Assembly: GCA_003240695.1 (NCBI GenBank)
Contig: QFNC01000022.1
Coordinates: 1 to 47,414, forward strand
Source: Pseudoxanthomonas suwonensis
GTDB lineage: Bacteria > Pseudomonadota > Gammaproteobacteria > Xanthomonadales > Xanthomonadaceae
DNA: 47,414 nt
Direction of reading: 5' to 3'
Position 1 is the stretch's first letter. Every line of letters begins with the position of its first letter. Below the pieces are notes generated by a model, which saw only the letters and a list, made by a program, of their open reading frames with translations, was not told the DNA's origin and ran no database searches. The translations under genes were made by a program, and so were the position numbers. Shown here in pieces: positions 1 through 7,434 of the stretch.

Positions 1-1197
1 TTCGGCCAGGAACATCTCCTTGGACAGGAACCCGTTCAGCAGCGGCACCCCGGCCATGGCCATCGAGGCGATGATCGCCAGCGTGGCGGTGAACGGCAGC
101 GCGTTGCGCAGGCCGCCCAGCCGGCGCATGTCGCGGGTGCCGGTTTCGTGGTCTATGATACCGGCGGCCATGAACAGCGACGCCTTGAAGGTGGCATGGT
201 TGAGGATGTGGAACAGCGCCGCCACCACGGCCAGTGGCCGCGACAGGCCGAAGAGCAGCGTGATCAGGCCCAGGTGCGAAATGGTGGAATACGCCAGCAG
301 ACCCTTGATGTCGTGCTGGAAGATGGCGTTCCACGCGCCGATCAGCAGCGTGGCGGCCCCGATCGCGCACACGGTGTAGAAGAACAGGTCGGTGCCGGCC
401 AGCACCGGATGCAGTCGCGCCAGCAGGAACACGCCGGCCTTCACCATGGTGGCCGAATGCAGGTATGCCGACACCGGCGTGGGCGCGGCCATGGCCTGCG
501 GCAGCCAGAAGTGGAACGGGAACTGCGCGCTTTTCGTGAACACGCCCAGCAGCACCAGCAGCAGCATGGCCGGGTACCAGCGATGGTCGCGGATCGCATC
601 ACCCGACTGCAGGATGATGTCCAGGTCGTAGCTGCCGACGATCCTGCCCAGCAGGATCGCCCCGCCCAGCAGCGCCAGTCCACCCATGCCGGTGACCAAG
701 AGCGCCATGCGCGCGCCGCGGCGGGCATCGGCGCGGTGCGACCAGAAGCCGATCAACAGGAAGGAGCTGATCGAGGTCAGTTCCCAGAACACCACCAGCA
801 GCAGCACGTTGCCGGCCAGCACCACGCCCAGCATCGAGCCCATGAACAGCGACAGATAGCCGAAAAAGCGCACCGGGCTGTCCTTGGCATCGAGGTAGTA
901 CACCGCATACAGCACCACCAGTGCCCCGATCAGCAGCACCAGCAACGCGAACATCCAGGCCAGGCCATCCACGCGCAGCAGGAAGTCCAGCCCCAGCGAC
1001 GGCAGCCAGGCGTGCCGCGATTGCAGCACCTCGCCGGCGAACACCCGCGGGGCCATGCCAGCCAGCAGCACCAGGCCCAGCAATGCACCGCCGCCGGCCA
1101 GCCAGCCCACGCTGCGTCGGCGCCCCGGCTGGAACGCGATCAGCGCCGCGACCGCGAATGGCAGCGTCAGCAGCAGGTCGAGCGTGGAGAAGGGCAT
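1..1197 (-). CDS. mrpA: MrpA-type cation/proton antiporter large subunit (partial, 3' end outside window)
   Basis: The N-terminal 399 residues of a large polytopic membrane protein of the MrpA/NuoL antiporter family, still open at the window edge. Mrp complexes exchange Na+ or K+ for H+ across the inner membrane. Visible family features are the membrane-buried Glu in the WELTS motif (E139), the Lys in TKSAQFPFHFWLP (K222), LHSATMVKAG (H247, K253), ILNHATFKA and GVPLLNGFLSKEMFLAE. E139 and K222 lie where MrpA proteins keep their essential Glu and Lys. The ATG start lies 15 bp after the stop of the universal stress gene, so the two are probably co-transcribed. The remaining mrp subunits would lie to the left of this window. 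A stand-alone NuoL- or HyfB-like protein is the alternative, but the WELTS and FLSKEMFLAE wording favours MrpA. Confidence 0.85.
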   Translation of the reverse strand, partial: MPFSTLDLLLTLPFAVAALIAFQPGRRRSVGWLAGGGALLGLVLLAGMAPRVFAGEVLQSRHAWLPSLGLDFLLRVDGLAWMFALLVLLIGALVVLYAVYYLDAKDSPVRFFGYLSLFMGSMLGVVLAGNVLLLVVFWELTSISSFLLIGFWSHRADARRGARMALLVTGMGGLALLGGAILLGRIVGSYDLDIILQSGDAIRDHRWYPAMLLLVLLGVFTKSAQFPFHFWLPQAMAAPTPVSAYLHSATMVKAGVFLLARLHPVLAGTDLFFYTVCAIGAATLLIGAWNAIFQHDIKGLLAYSTISHLGLITLLFGLSRPLAVVAALFHILNHATFKASLFMAAGIIDHETGTRDMRRLGGLRNALPFTATLAIIASMAMAGVPLLNGFLSKEMFLAE

Positions 1198-1212
1198 CCG
1201 GTCGGCGACTGG

Positions 1213-2121
1213 TTATGCCTTGCCGCTTCGCACGACCAGCATGTCGCAGGCAGCGGTTTCCAGCAGACGCTTGGCCACGCTGCCCACCAAGCGGTCGGCC
1301 AATGCGCTGCGCCCGTGCGAGGCGATCACCGCCAACGTGCCGGGTCGGGTCAGGGCGTGCTGGCGCAGCAGCCGTACCGGGTGCGCGGGTGCGGCCGTCA
1401 GCTGCCAATGCCCTGCGCGGCGCTCGTCCAGGGTTTGCCGCACGAACGCATCCACCGCTTCTTCGGCGCCCGCTTGCAGGCCATGCAGGATGGCGTCGCG
1501 CTGGGGCCTGCTGCCCACGTGCGTGTGCAACGGCACCTCGAACGCATGCAGCAGCTCGTGCCGATCGATGTCGCCGAACCAGCCATCGGCCAGTTGCAAG
1601 GCGGTGGCGCTGGCCGGCGACAGATCGCTCGCCACCACCACCGACTGATACGGTCCGTGCACCCGATCCTGCACCACCAGCATGGGCACCGCGGCATGGC
1701 GACTGAGCCACAGCACGCTCGATCCCAGTTCGATCGCCCCCAGTGCATCGCGCCGGCCCAGCCCGGTCACGATCAGTCCGCAACCGGTTTCGGCGGCCAC
1801 CCGCTGCACGGCATCGCCCACCGCGCCTTGTTCGACGCGGATCTCGACCGGAATGTCGATGCCAGCCAGGTCGCGCTCGGCCTGTGCCCGCAGTCGCTGG
1901 GCGGGCGTTGCCGGCGTGGCGATGTCTTCCGGGTCCTCCGTGGCGTGCGATCCGGACCGACTGAAGCTGGCCTGCGCCGGAAGGACCACCAGCACCACCA
2001 GACGTGCGGCCCAGTGACGGGCCAGTTGCACGGCCCGGTCCAGCGCACGGTCGGAGCGGGCGGTGAGATCGGTAGCCAGCAGCACAGCGCCGGGCCGGAG
2101 CGTTGAAGTGGGAGCGGTCAT
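1213..2121 (-). CDS. Universal stress protein, tandem UspA domains
   Basis: A 302-residue soluble protein made of two UspA folds (about residues 8-150 and 155-300). Each opens with a strand plus a DLT/DLS segment (LLATDLTARSD, VVVASDLSPAS). The second ends with ASHGRSALADRLVGSVA followed by DMLVVRSGKA, which matches the ATP-binding loop of UspA proteins; the first has GLGRRDALG and SSVLWLSR. Usp proteins bind ATP or partners and support stress survival; the ligand here is unknown. The start chosen is the ATG of MTAPTST; the frame stays open further upstream without UspA similarity. It lies 15 bp before mrpA, so it may be the first gene of the antiporter operon, linking ion homeostasis to stress. 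That functional link is inference. Confidence 0.88.
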   Translation of the reverse strand: MTAPTSTLRPGAVLLATDLTARSDRALDRAVQLARHWAARLVVLVVLPAQASFSRSGSHATEDPEDIATPATPAQRLRAQAERDLAGIDIPVEIRVEQGAVGDAVQRVAAETGCGLIVTGLGRRDALGAIELGSSVLWLSRHAAVPMLVVQDRVHGPYQSVVVASDLSPASATALQLADGWFGDIDRHELLHAFEVPLHTHVGSRPQRDAILHGLQAGAEEAVDAFVRQTLDERRAGHWQLTAAPAHPVRLLRQHALTRPGTLAVIASHGRSALADRLVGSVAKRLLETAACDMLVVRSGKA

Positions 2122-2532
2122 GATCGTGAAAAGCGGTCGGTTGACGGACCAGTCTAACCGCTGCATGTCGCCAGCCGCGTCGATGTGCAGGCAACGGGGT
2201 TGAACCCTGGCGATCAGTCCGCATCGCGATGCGTGCCGCCGACGTCTACGGATGGCGGCCCTGCCGACGACATCACCACGGACTCCTGGCGACGATGTCG
2301 CACCGACAATCTGCCTGCAGCGACCGGATCGAGTTCGCACAATGCCAAAAACAGCCATCGATGTTCCCGGGTGACCGGAGTCACGGATGCCAACATCCGT
2401 GGCAAATCCTAGGGTTTTCCCTAGTATCCGGCCCTCCGCATAACGCTAGCGTATGGATGTGGGCAATGCCCGCACGCCCTCATTCGCCATCGACAGGCCG
2501 GCCACTGCCGGCTGCCACCCGAGGATCCATCC
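2122..2532. other. Intergenic region between divergent usp-mrpA and M23 peptidase genes
   Basis: A 411-bp divergent spacer. No open frame in it looks like a protein. It should hold the promoters of both flanking transcripts. The only clear structures are the perfect dyad at 2409-2424 and a 10-bp palindrome ACGCTAGCGT at 2443-2452, both on the side of the peptidase gene. No convincing -35/-10 pair could be picked by eye. Confidence 0.6.
2409..2424. promoter_or_regulatory. Perfect inverted repeat CTAGGG-N4-CCCTAG, putative operator
   Basis: Two 6-bp arms separated by TTTT form a perfect dyad 109 bp before the M23 peptidase start. The size and spacing fit a dimeric regulator site, for example a LuxR-type response regulator, but I cannot name the factor. 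A second palindrome, ACGCTAGCGT, lies 18 bp downstream. Confidence 0.45.
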
Positions 2533-3366
2533 ATGCAGCGTTCCCTTGCTTTCGCGTCTTCATCCCGGAGCGGTTACAGCCGGATGTTCACTGCGGTCCG
2601 TTCCGCAATGGCGATCGCGGCCGTCACTGCCGTGTCCGCACTCGGCTCCCTTGCGCCTGCGCCGGCCATGGCCAAGCCGCTGTTCCAGCTTCCCTTTCCG
2701 TGCGGCCAGGTCTGGTCCGGCCAGACCCGCACCAATCATCGGCCGCAGAACTCCATCGATTTCAACCGGGTCAACGACGAAGGCGATCCGGTGACCGCCT
2801 CCGCGCCCGGCCGCGTCATCACCGTGCGCAATCTCGGCAATACCAGCTACGGCAAGTACGTGGTCGTGGACCACGGGGGCGGCTGGACCACGCTGTATGC
2901 GCATCTGAGCAGCTTTTCCGTCAGCGTGGGCCAGTCAGTCGGCCAGGGCCAGCGCATCGGTGCGCTCGGCAATACCGGCGGCTCCACCGGCGCCCACCTG
3001 CATTTCGAACAGCGCTATGGTGGCTCGGCACAGCGCATCGTTTTCAATGGGGTCGGCGCCTATTATTGGGGCACCAGGAGCTACACCAGTCGCAATGGCT
3101 GCGGTGGCGGCGGCGGGACCGGCAGCGGAACCGTGCGCACCAACGGCACGCCGCTGAACGTGCGCGCGGCTCCCAACACCTCCTCTGCGGTGATGGGCAG
3201 CCTGGCCAACGGGACCCGCGTCACCATCTACTGCCAGACCCGCGGCCAGACCATCACCGGTACCTACGGCACCAGCAACCTGTGGAACCGGATCGGCAGC
3301 GGTCGTTACATTCCCGACGTGTACACCTACACCGGTTCGGACGGCCAGGTGGCACCGAGCTGCTGA
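2533..3366 (+). CDS. Secreted M23 metallopeptidase with C-terminal SH3 domain
   Basis: A 277-residue exported peptidoglycan endopeptidase of the beta-lytic/lysostaphin-like M23 family. A long signal peptide ends near AMA47. The catalytic domain (about 50-185) carries the zinc and catalytic residues H69 and D76 (NHRPQNSIDF), H124 (LYAH) and H155/H157 (HLHFE). A glycine-rich linker (about 189-200) leads to a bacterial SH3-like domain (about 201-275) that probably binds the cell wall. Cysteines C57, C190, C234 and C277 could form disulfides after export. Enzymes of this kind cut peptide cross-bridges of other bacteria or remodel the producer's own wall; predatory Lysobacter relatives secrete such enzymes. 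The HEAT-repeat gene follows after 69 bp on the same strand. Confidence 0.9.
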   Translation: MQRSLAFASSSRSGYSRMFTAVRSAMAIAAVTAVSALGSLAPAPAMAKPLFQLPFPCGQVWSGQTRTNHRPQNSIDFNRVNDEGDPVTASAPGRVITVRNLGNTSYGKYVVVDHGGGWTTLYAHLSSFSVSVGQSVGQGQRIGALGNTGGSTGAHLHFEQRYGGSAQRIVFNGVGAYYWGTRSYTSRNGCGGGGGTGSGTVRTNGTPLNVRAAPNTSSAVMGSLANGTRVTIYCQTRGQTITGTYGTSNLWNRIGSGRYIPDVYTYTGSDGQVAPSC

Positions 3367-3435
3367 GGGCGCGGCAGCGCAGCGGCCTGCACGGTCGCTG
3401 CGCTTTCATCCCGGATCCGCAACGATGCGACCACC

Positions 3436-4338
3436 GTGCAGAAATCCCATTCAACCGCGACACTCGTGATCACCGCCGTCCTCGGCATTGCCATTGGCGC
3501 GGCAGGGGCCGGCACGCTGCACGTGCGCGGCGATAGCCAGGCCGCGAACGGCGATTCGATCCGCGCATCGGCCCGGCCGATCGATGCGGGCGCCGGCGCG
3601 TGGACGTCTCCGGCTTCCGCTGCCATGCCGGCGCCGCCGCGCAACGCGGCATCGCCCCAGCAGCTGATCGGGCGTTACCAAGCCGAAGCCAGCCTGGACG
3701 GCCGCGGCGCGATCCTGGCGCAGCTGCAGGGCAGCACCGATGCCGCGGTGCTGCAGCTCGCCATGCGGCTGGCACGCAGCAGCGACCCGCAGCAACGGCA
3801 GGATGCCATGCAGTTGCTGCAAGCCTTTCCGCTGGATCAGGCACCGGTGCGCGAGTTCCTGGTGCAGCAGCTGCGCGAACAGTCCGAGCCAGTGGCGCTG
3901 AAACAGTCGCTAGACATGCTGATTCCGGCCAGCATGGCCAGCGAGGACGCCGCGCCGGTGGTGGACCAGCTGCAACGGCTGAAAACGCACGCCGATCCCG
4001 AGGTGCGCGCGGCCAGCGTGCTGCAGCTGGCGCAGTGGGACCGCCACGGCGATCAGGAAGCGCTGCTGTACGGCGCGCTGCTGGACGCCGACGCACCGGT
4101 GCGCGAAGCCGGGCTGGCGGGCATCAGTGCCCAGCGCGTGCGTTCGCCGCGGATCAAGGACGTGCTGCTGGCCACGCTCACCGATGCCCGGGCCTCGAAT
4201 GACGAACGCAGCGCAGCCGCGTTCATCCTGCAACAGGATTATCCGCTGACCCGCGCCGAGTTCGCCGTGTATCGCAATGCCGTGACGGACGTGCAGTCAC
4301 TGGGCGACCATGGCAATCCGGGCGAACATCCGCATTGA
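3436..4338 (+). CDS. Membrane-anchored HEAT-repeat protein
   Basis: A 300-residue protein starting at GTG. An N-terminal hydrophobic helix (about residues 8-28) should anchor it in the inner membrane with the rest in the periplasm. After a Pro/Ala-rich spacer, residues about 75-285 form repeated amphipathic helices of HEAT/Armadillo type, seen in segments such as DAAVLQLAMRLARSSDPQQRQDAMQLL and DPEVRAASVLQLAQWDRHGDQEALL. HEAT solenoids are protein-binding scaffolds; no catalytic motif is visible. It lies just downstream of the M23 endopeptidase on the same strand, so it may help that enzyme's export, inhibition or folding; this is inference from position only. Confidence 0.75.
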   Translation: MQKSHSTATLVITAVLGIAIGAAGAGTLHVRGDSQAANGDSIRASARPIDAGAGAWTSPASAAMPAPPRNAASPQQLIGRYQAEASLDGRGAILAQLQGSTDAAVLQLAMRLARSSDPQQRQDAMQLLQAFPLDQAPVREFLVQQLREQSEPVALKQSLDMLIPASMASEDAAPVVDQLQRLKTHADPEVRAASVLQLAQWDRHGDQEALLYGALLDADAPVREAGLAGISAQRVRSPRIKDVLLATLTDARASNDERSAAAFILQQDYPLTRAEFAVYRNAVTDVQSLGDHGNPGEHPH

Positions 4339-4365
4339 ACCGTGTGCCGGCACGAATCGCGGCAC

Positions 4366-5730
4366 TCAACCGGGCGCGGAAAAATGTTTCTGCAACCCGG
4401 CCCAGCACGCCGTGTAGTCGCGCTGGCGATGGCCGGCGTCGATGGCCTGCTGGGTGGGACGGATCACCCCGCGCGACTCGAACATGAAGGCCATGGTGTC
4501 GGTGATGTAGTCCGGCTTCGAGGTGTCGCGTGCAGACGCCCTGTCGAAGGTCTCCGCATCCGGTCCGTGCCCGCTCATGCAGTTGTGGATCGATGCCCCG
4601 CCCGGCGCGAAGCCTTCCGCCTTGGCGTCGTATGCGCCGGTGATCAGCCCCATGCATTCGCTGGCGACGTTGCGATGGAACCATGGCGGACGGAAGGTGT
4701 CCTGCATCGCCAGGATGCGCGGCCCGAAGATCACGAAATCGAGATTGCCGACACCGGGCGTGTCGGTGGGCGAAGTCAGCACCAGGAAGATCGACGGATC
4801 GGGATGGTCGAAACTGATCGAACCGATGGTGTTGAACTTGCGCAGGTCATACTTGTACGGCACGTGGTTGCCGTGCCAGCCGACCACGTCCAGCGGCGAA
4901 TGGCCGATGTCGGCGCGCCACAGGTGGCCCTGGAACTTGGCGACCAGTTCGAAATCGCCTTCGACATCCTCATATGACGCGCACGGCGTCAGGAAATCGC
5001 GTGGATTGGCCAGGCCGTTGCTGCCGATCGGCCCGAGATCGGGAAGGCGCAGGAACGCGCCGAAGTTCTCGCACACATAGCCGCGCGACGGCCCGTCGGG
5101 CAGGTCTACGCGGAAGCGGATGCCGCGCGGGATCACCGCGATGTCCTGCGGCTCCACTTCCAGCACGCCGAGCTCGGTCGCGATCACCAAGCGCCCCTGC
5201 TGCGGCACGATCAGCAATTCGCCATCGGCATCGTAGAACCAGCGCCCTTCCATCGACGCATTCGCGGCATACCAATGGATGCCGATGCCAACGCCCACGC
5301 TCGGCGCGCCATTGCCGGCCAGGGTGAACAGGCCATCGATGAAATCCACCGGCACGCTTTCGGAAGATTCGCCCGGGATCGGCAACGGGCTCCAGCGCAG
5401 CTGGTCCGGCGTGACCGGACCGGTGCCGAAATCGTTGTGGAAATGGTCGTGATGCAGCAGCTCGAACGCGCCGTGCATCGCCGCCGGGCGGATGCGGTAC
5501 AGCCAGCTGCGGCGGTTGCCGTGCCGCGGCGCGGTGAAGGCGGTGCCGCTGATCTGCTCGGCGTACAGGCCGTGCGCCACGCGTTGCGGCGAGTTGCGGC
5601 CCTCCGGCAAGGTGCCCGGCAACGCCTCGGTGGCGAATTCGTTGCCGAAGCCGCTCATGTAGCCGGTCTGGAACACCCGCGTGCTGTCGCGATGCGGCAT
5701 CGGCACGACATTGCTTTCGCTGCTCCTCAT
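4366..5730 (-). CDS. hmgA: Homogentisate 1,2-dioxygenase
   Basis: A 454-residue non-haem iron dioxygenase that opens the ring of homogentisate to maleylacetoacetate in tyrosine and phenylalanine breakdown. The iron ligands can be placed as H352 and E358 (in FHRNVASECMG) and H388 (in MSGHGPD); their 6- and 30-residue spacing equals that of the known human enzyme. N-terminal family text includes YMSGFGNEFATEALPGTLP. The start MRSSESN is preceded by GAGGGA 7-12 bp upstream, which overlaps the hpd stop region; an internal Met at residue 11 is the alternative. The gene follows hpd by 10 bp, giving an hpd-hmgA operon. The next pathway steps (maleylacetoacetate isomerase, fumarylacetoacetase) are not in the window. 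Confidence 0.97.
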   Translation of the reverse strand: MRSSESNVVPMPHRDSTRVFQTGYMSGFGNEFATEALPGTLPEGRNSPQRVAHGLYAEQISGTAFTAPRHGNRRSWLYRIRPAAMHGAFELLHHDHFHNDFGTGPVTPDQLRWSPLPIPGESSESVPVDFIDGLFTLAGNGAPSVGVGIGIHWYAANASMEGRWFYDADGELLIVPQQGRLVIATELGVLEVEPQDIAVIPRGIRFRVDLPDGPSRGYVCENFGAFLRLPDLGPIGSNGLANPRDFLTPCASYEDVEGDFELVAKFQGHLWRADIGHSPLDVVGWHGNHVPYKYDLRKFNTIGSISFDHPDPSIFLVLTSPTDTPGVGNLDFVIFGPRILAMQDTFRPPWFHRNVASECMGLITGAYDAKAEGFAPGGASIHNCMSGHGPDAETFDRASARDTSKPDYITDTMAFMFESRGVIRPTQQAIDAGHRQRDYTACWAGLQKHFSAPG

Positions 5731-5740
5731 CCGCTTTCCC

Positions 5741-6841
5741 TCAGAGAACGCCGCGCTTCATCTGGTCGCGCTCGATCGATTCGAACAGCGCCTGGAAATT
5801 GCCTTCGCCGAAACCCTCGTTGCCCTTGCGCTGGATGATCTCGAAGAAGATCGGGCCGAACGCGTTCTGGGTGAAGATCTGCAGCAGTTTGCGCTGCTTG
5901 GTGTCCGGGTCGGCATCGATCAGGATCGAATTCCTGCGCAGGCGTTCCACGTCCTCGCCATGATTCGGCACGCGCGCATCGATCACGTCGAAGTAGGTGT
6001 CGGGCGTGTCGAGGAACTTGACGCCCTTGGCGTGCATCGCCTCGATGGTGGAATAGATGTCGTTGGTGAACAGCGCGATGTGCTGGATGCCCTCGCCCCT
6101 GTAGTCGCGCAGGTATTCGTTGATCTGCGACTTCTCGTCGCTGGACTCGTTCAGCGGGATGCGCACGATGCCGTCCGGCGCGGTCATCGCCTTCGACAGC
6201 AGGCCGGTCTTGGCACCCTTGATGTCGAAGTAGCGGATCTCGCGGAAGTTGAACAGCGTCTCGTAGTAGTCCGACCACTTCTGCATGTTGCCCAGGAACA
6301 GGTTGTGGGTCAGATGGTCGATGAAGGTCAGCCCGAAGCCCTTCGGCTGCGGATCCGCGCCCTCGATCAGCTCGAAGTCCTTGTACAGGTCTGCGTCGTT
6401 CGCATCGACCAGATACAGCATGCAATCGCCGATGCCCTTGATCACCGGCGCATCGACGGCCCTGCTCGCCGGCTTGAAGTCGACCGCTTCGCCGCCGTTG
6501 CCGAGGACGTGCTGCAGCACCTCCCGCGACGGCCGGCTGAAGTTGATCGCGAATCCGCAGGCCGACGGCCCGTGCCTGTCGGCGAAATCGGACGCGAACG
6601 AATCGGCGGATTCGTTCAGCAGGAAATTGATGCCGCCCTGGCGGAACAGGGTGATGGCGCGGTCCCTGTGCCTGGCGACCGCGCTGAAACCCATGCCTTC
6701 GAAATAGGCACGCATCGCGTCGCCCTGACCATTCGGCGCAGCGAATTCCACGAACTCGAAGCCGGCGATGCCCATCGGGTTCTCGAAGGTGGTGGGCGTC
6801 ATGCCGATGTCCTGATCGACGATTGCGCGTTGCACGGCCAT
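5741..6841 (-). CDS. hpd: 4-hydroxyphenylpyruvate dioxygenase
   Basis: A 366-residue Fe(II) dioxygenase of the VOC fold that turns 4-hydroxyphenylpyruvate into homogentisate, the substrate of the next gene product. The three iron ligands are H176 (FIDHLTHN), H254 (GIQHIALFTNDI) and E334 (GPIFFEIIQRKG), with spacings close to the Pseudomonas enzyme. NPMGIAGFEFVEFAAP near the N-terminus is typical. The first Met has ACAGG before it; Met14 (MTPTTFEN) is an alternative start. First gene of the hpd-hmgA operon, divergent from a MarR regulator with a dyad between the two, so it is probably repressed by that protein and induced by an aromatic intermediate. Confidence 0.97.
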   Translation of the reverse strand: MAVQRAIVDQDIGMTPTTFENPMGIAGFEFVEFAAPNGQGDAMRAYFEGMGFSAVARHRDRAITLFRQGGINFLLNESADSFASDFADRHGPSACGFAINFSRPSREVLQHVLGNGGEAVDFKPASRAVDAPVIKGIGDCMLYLVDANDADLYKDFELIEGADPQPKGFGLTFIDHLTHNLFLGNMQKWSDYYETLFNFREIRYFDIKGAKTGLLSKAMTAPDGIVRIPLNESSDEKSQINEYLRDYRGEGIQHIALFTNDIYSTIEAMHAKGVKFLDTPDTYFDVIDARVPNHGEDVERLRRNSILIDADPDTKQRKLLQIFTQNAFGPIFFEIIQRKGNEGFGEGNFQALFESIERDQMKRGVL

Positions 6842-6875
6842 GACCTGTTCTCACGGGGTTGCGGAAGCCGCCTTT

Positions 6876-6895
6876 ATAGTTTCAGATGAAACCAT
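6876..6895. promoter_or_regulatory. MarR-type operator between hpd and the marR gene
   Basis: A dyad with core GTTTCA-GA-TGAAAC at 6879-6892, extended by AT at both outer edges so that 8 of 9 positions per arm match. It sits 35 bp before the hpd start and 19 bp before the regulator's start, the expected place for a dimeric winged-helix repressor controlling both genes. Confidence 0.7.
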
Positions 6896-6914
6896 CTGCA
6901 AGCTGCGGTGCGCC

Positions 6915-7379
6915 ATGTCCGTGTCGAAGTCGTCGTGCGTTCAGCTCTCGCTGGAACTGGAACGCTTCCTGCCGTACCGGCTGTCGGTCCTGTCGAACCG
7001 GATCAGCAGTGCCATCGCCGATGTCTATGCGGACCGCTTCGGCATCGGCATCACCGAATGGCGCGCGATCGCCGTACTGGGTCGCTACCCCGCTCTTTCC
7101 GCAAGCGAGGTGGCGCAGCGCACCGCGATGGACAAGGTAGCGGTCAGCCGGGCAGTGGCCGCGCTGCTCGACAAGGGCCTGCTGCAGCGCGACATCCATG
7201 CCGACGACCGCCGCCGTTCCGTGCTGTCGCTGAGCCGTGCCGGCCAGCGGATGCATGCGCAGATCGCGCCATTGGCGCTGGACATGGAACGCAGGCTGCT
7301 GCAGGAACTGGATGCGGCCGAGCAGGACCTGCTGATGCGGCTGCTGGAAAAACTCGACACAGCGGTGCAGGACCTGTGA
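6915..7379 (+). CDS. MarR-family transcriptional regulator of tyrosine catabolism
   Basis: A 154-residue winged-helix protein. The DNA-binding region covers about residues 45-110 (LSASEVAQRTAMDKVAVSRAVAALLDKGLLQR), followed by the wing DDRRRSVLSLSRAGQ. N- and C-terminal helices would form the dimer interface. The frame is open 75 bp further upstream but that part would run across the operator, so MSVSKSS was taken as the start. It is divergent from hpd and shares the dyad at 6876-6895 with it. The likely role, repression of hpd-hmgA relieved by a pathway aromatic, is inferred from position. Confidence 0.88.
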   Translation: MSVSKSSCVQLSLELERFLPYRLSVLSNRISSAIADVYADRFGIGITEWRAIAVLGRYPALSASEVAQRTAMDKVAVSRAVAALLDKGLLQRDIHADDRRRSVLSLSRAGQRMHAQIAPLALDMERRLLQELDAAEQDLLMRLLEKLDTAVQDL

Positions 7380-7391
7380 CGCCGCAGACGA

Positions 7392-7415
7392 CGACGGCCA
7401 CCGCAGTGGCCGTCG
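7392..7415. terminator. Perfect 10-bp hairpin between convergent genes
   Basis: CGACGGCCAC and GTGGCCGTCG flank the tetraloop CGCA. It lies between the ends of marR and the peptide transporter gene, which run toward each other. There is no T-tract on either side, so it would act as a stem-only bidirectional terminator or as 3'-end protection. Confidence 0.5.
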
Positions 7416-7434
7416 AAGCAGTGGTGGCGTGGAC

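Noticed and set aside
148..2106. A 652-residue open frame on the plus strand, rich in Gln, His and Arg
   Set aside because: It is antisense to mrpA and the universal stress gene and has the composition typical of reverse-frame reading in GC-rich DNA.
4344..4365. GTGCCG...CGGCAC hairpin between the HEAT gene and hmgA
   Set aside because: Only 6 bp of stem with a 10-nt loop and no T-tract; too weak to call a terminator.
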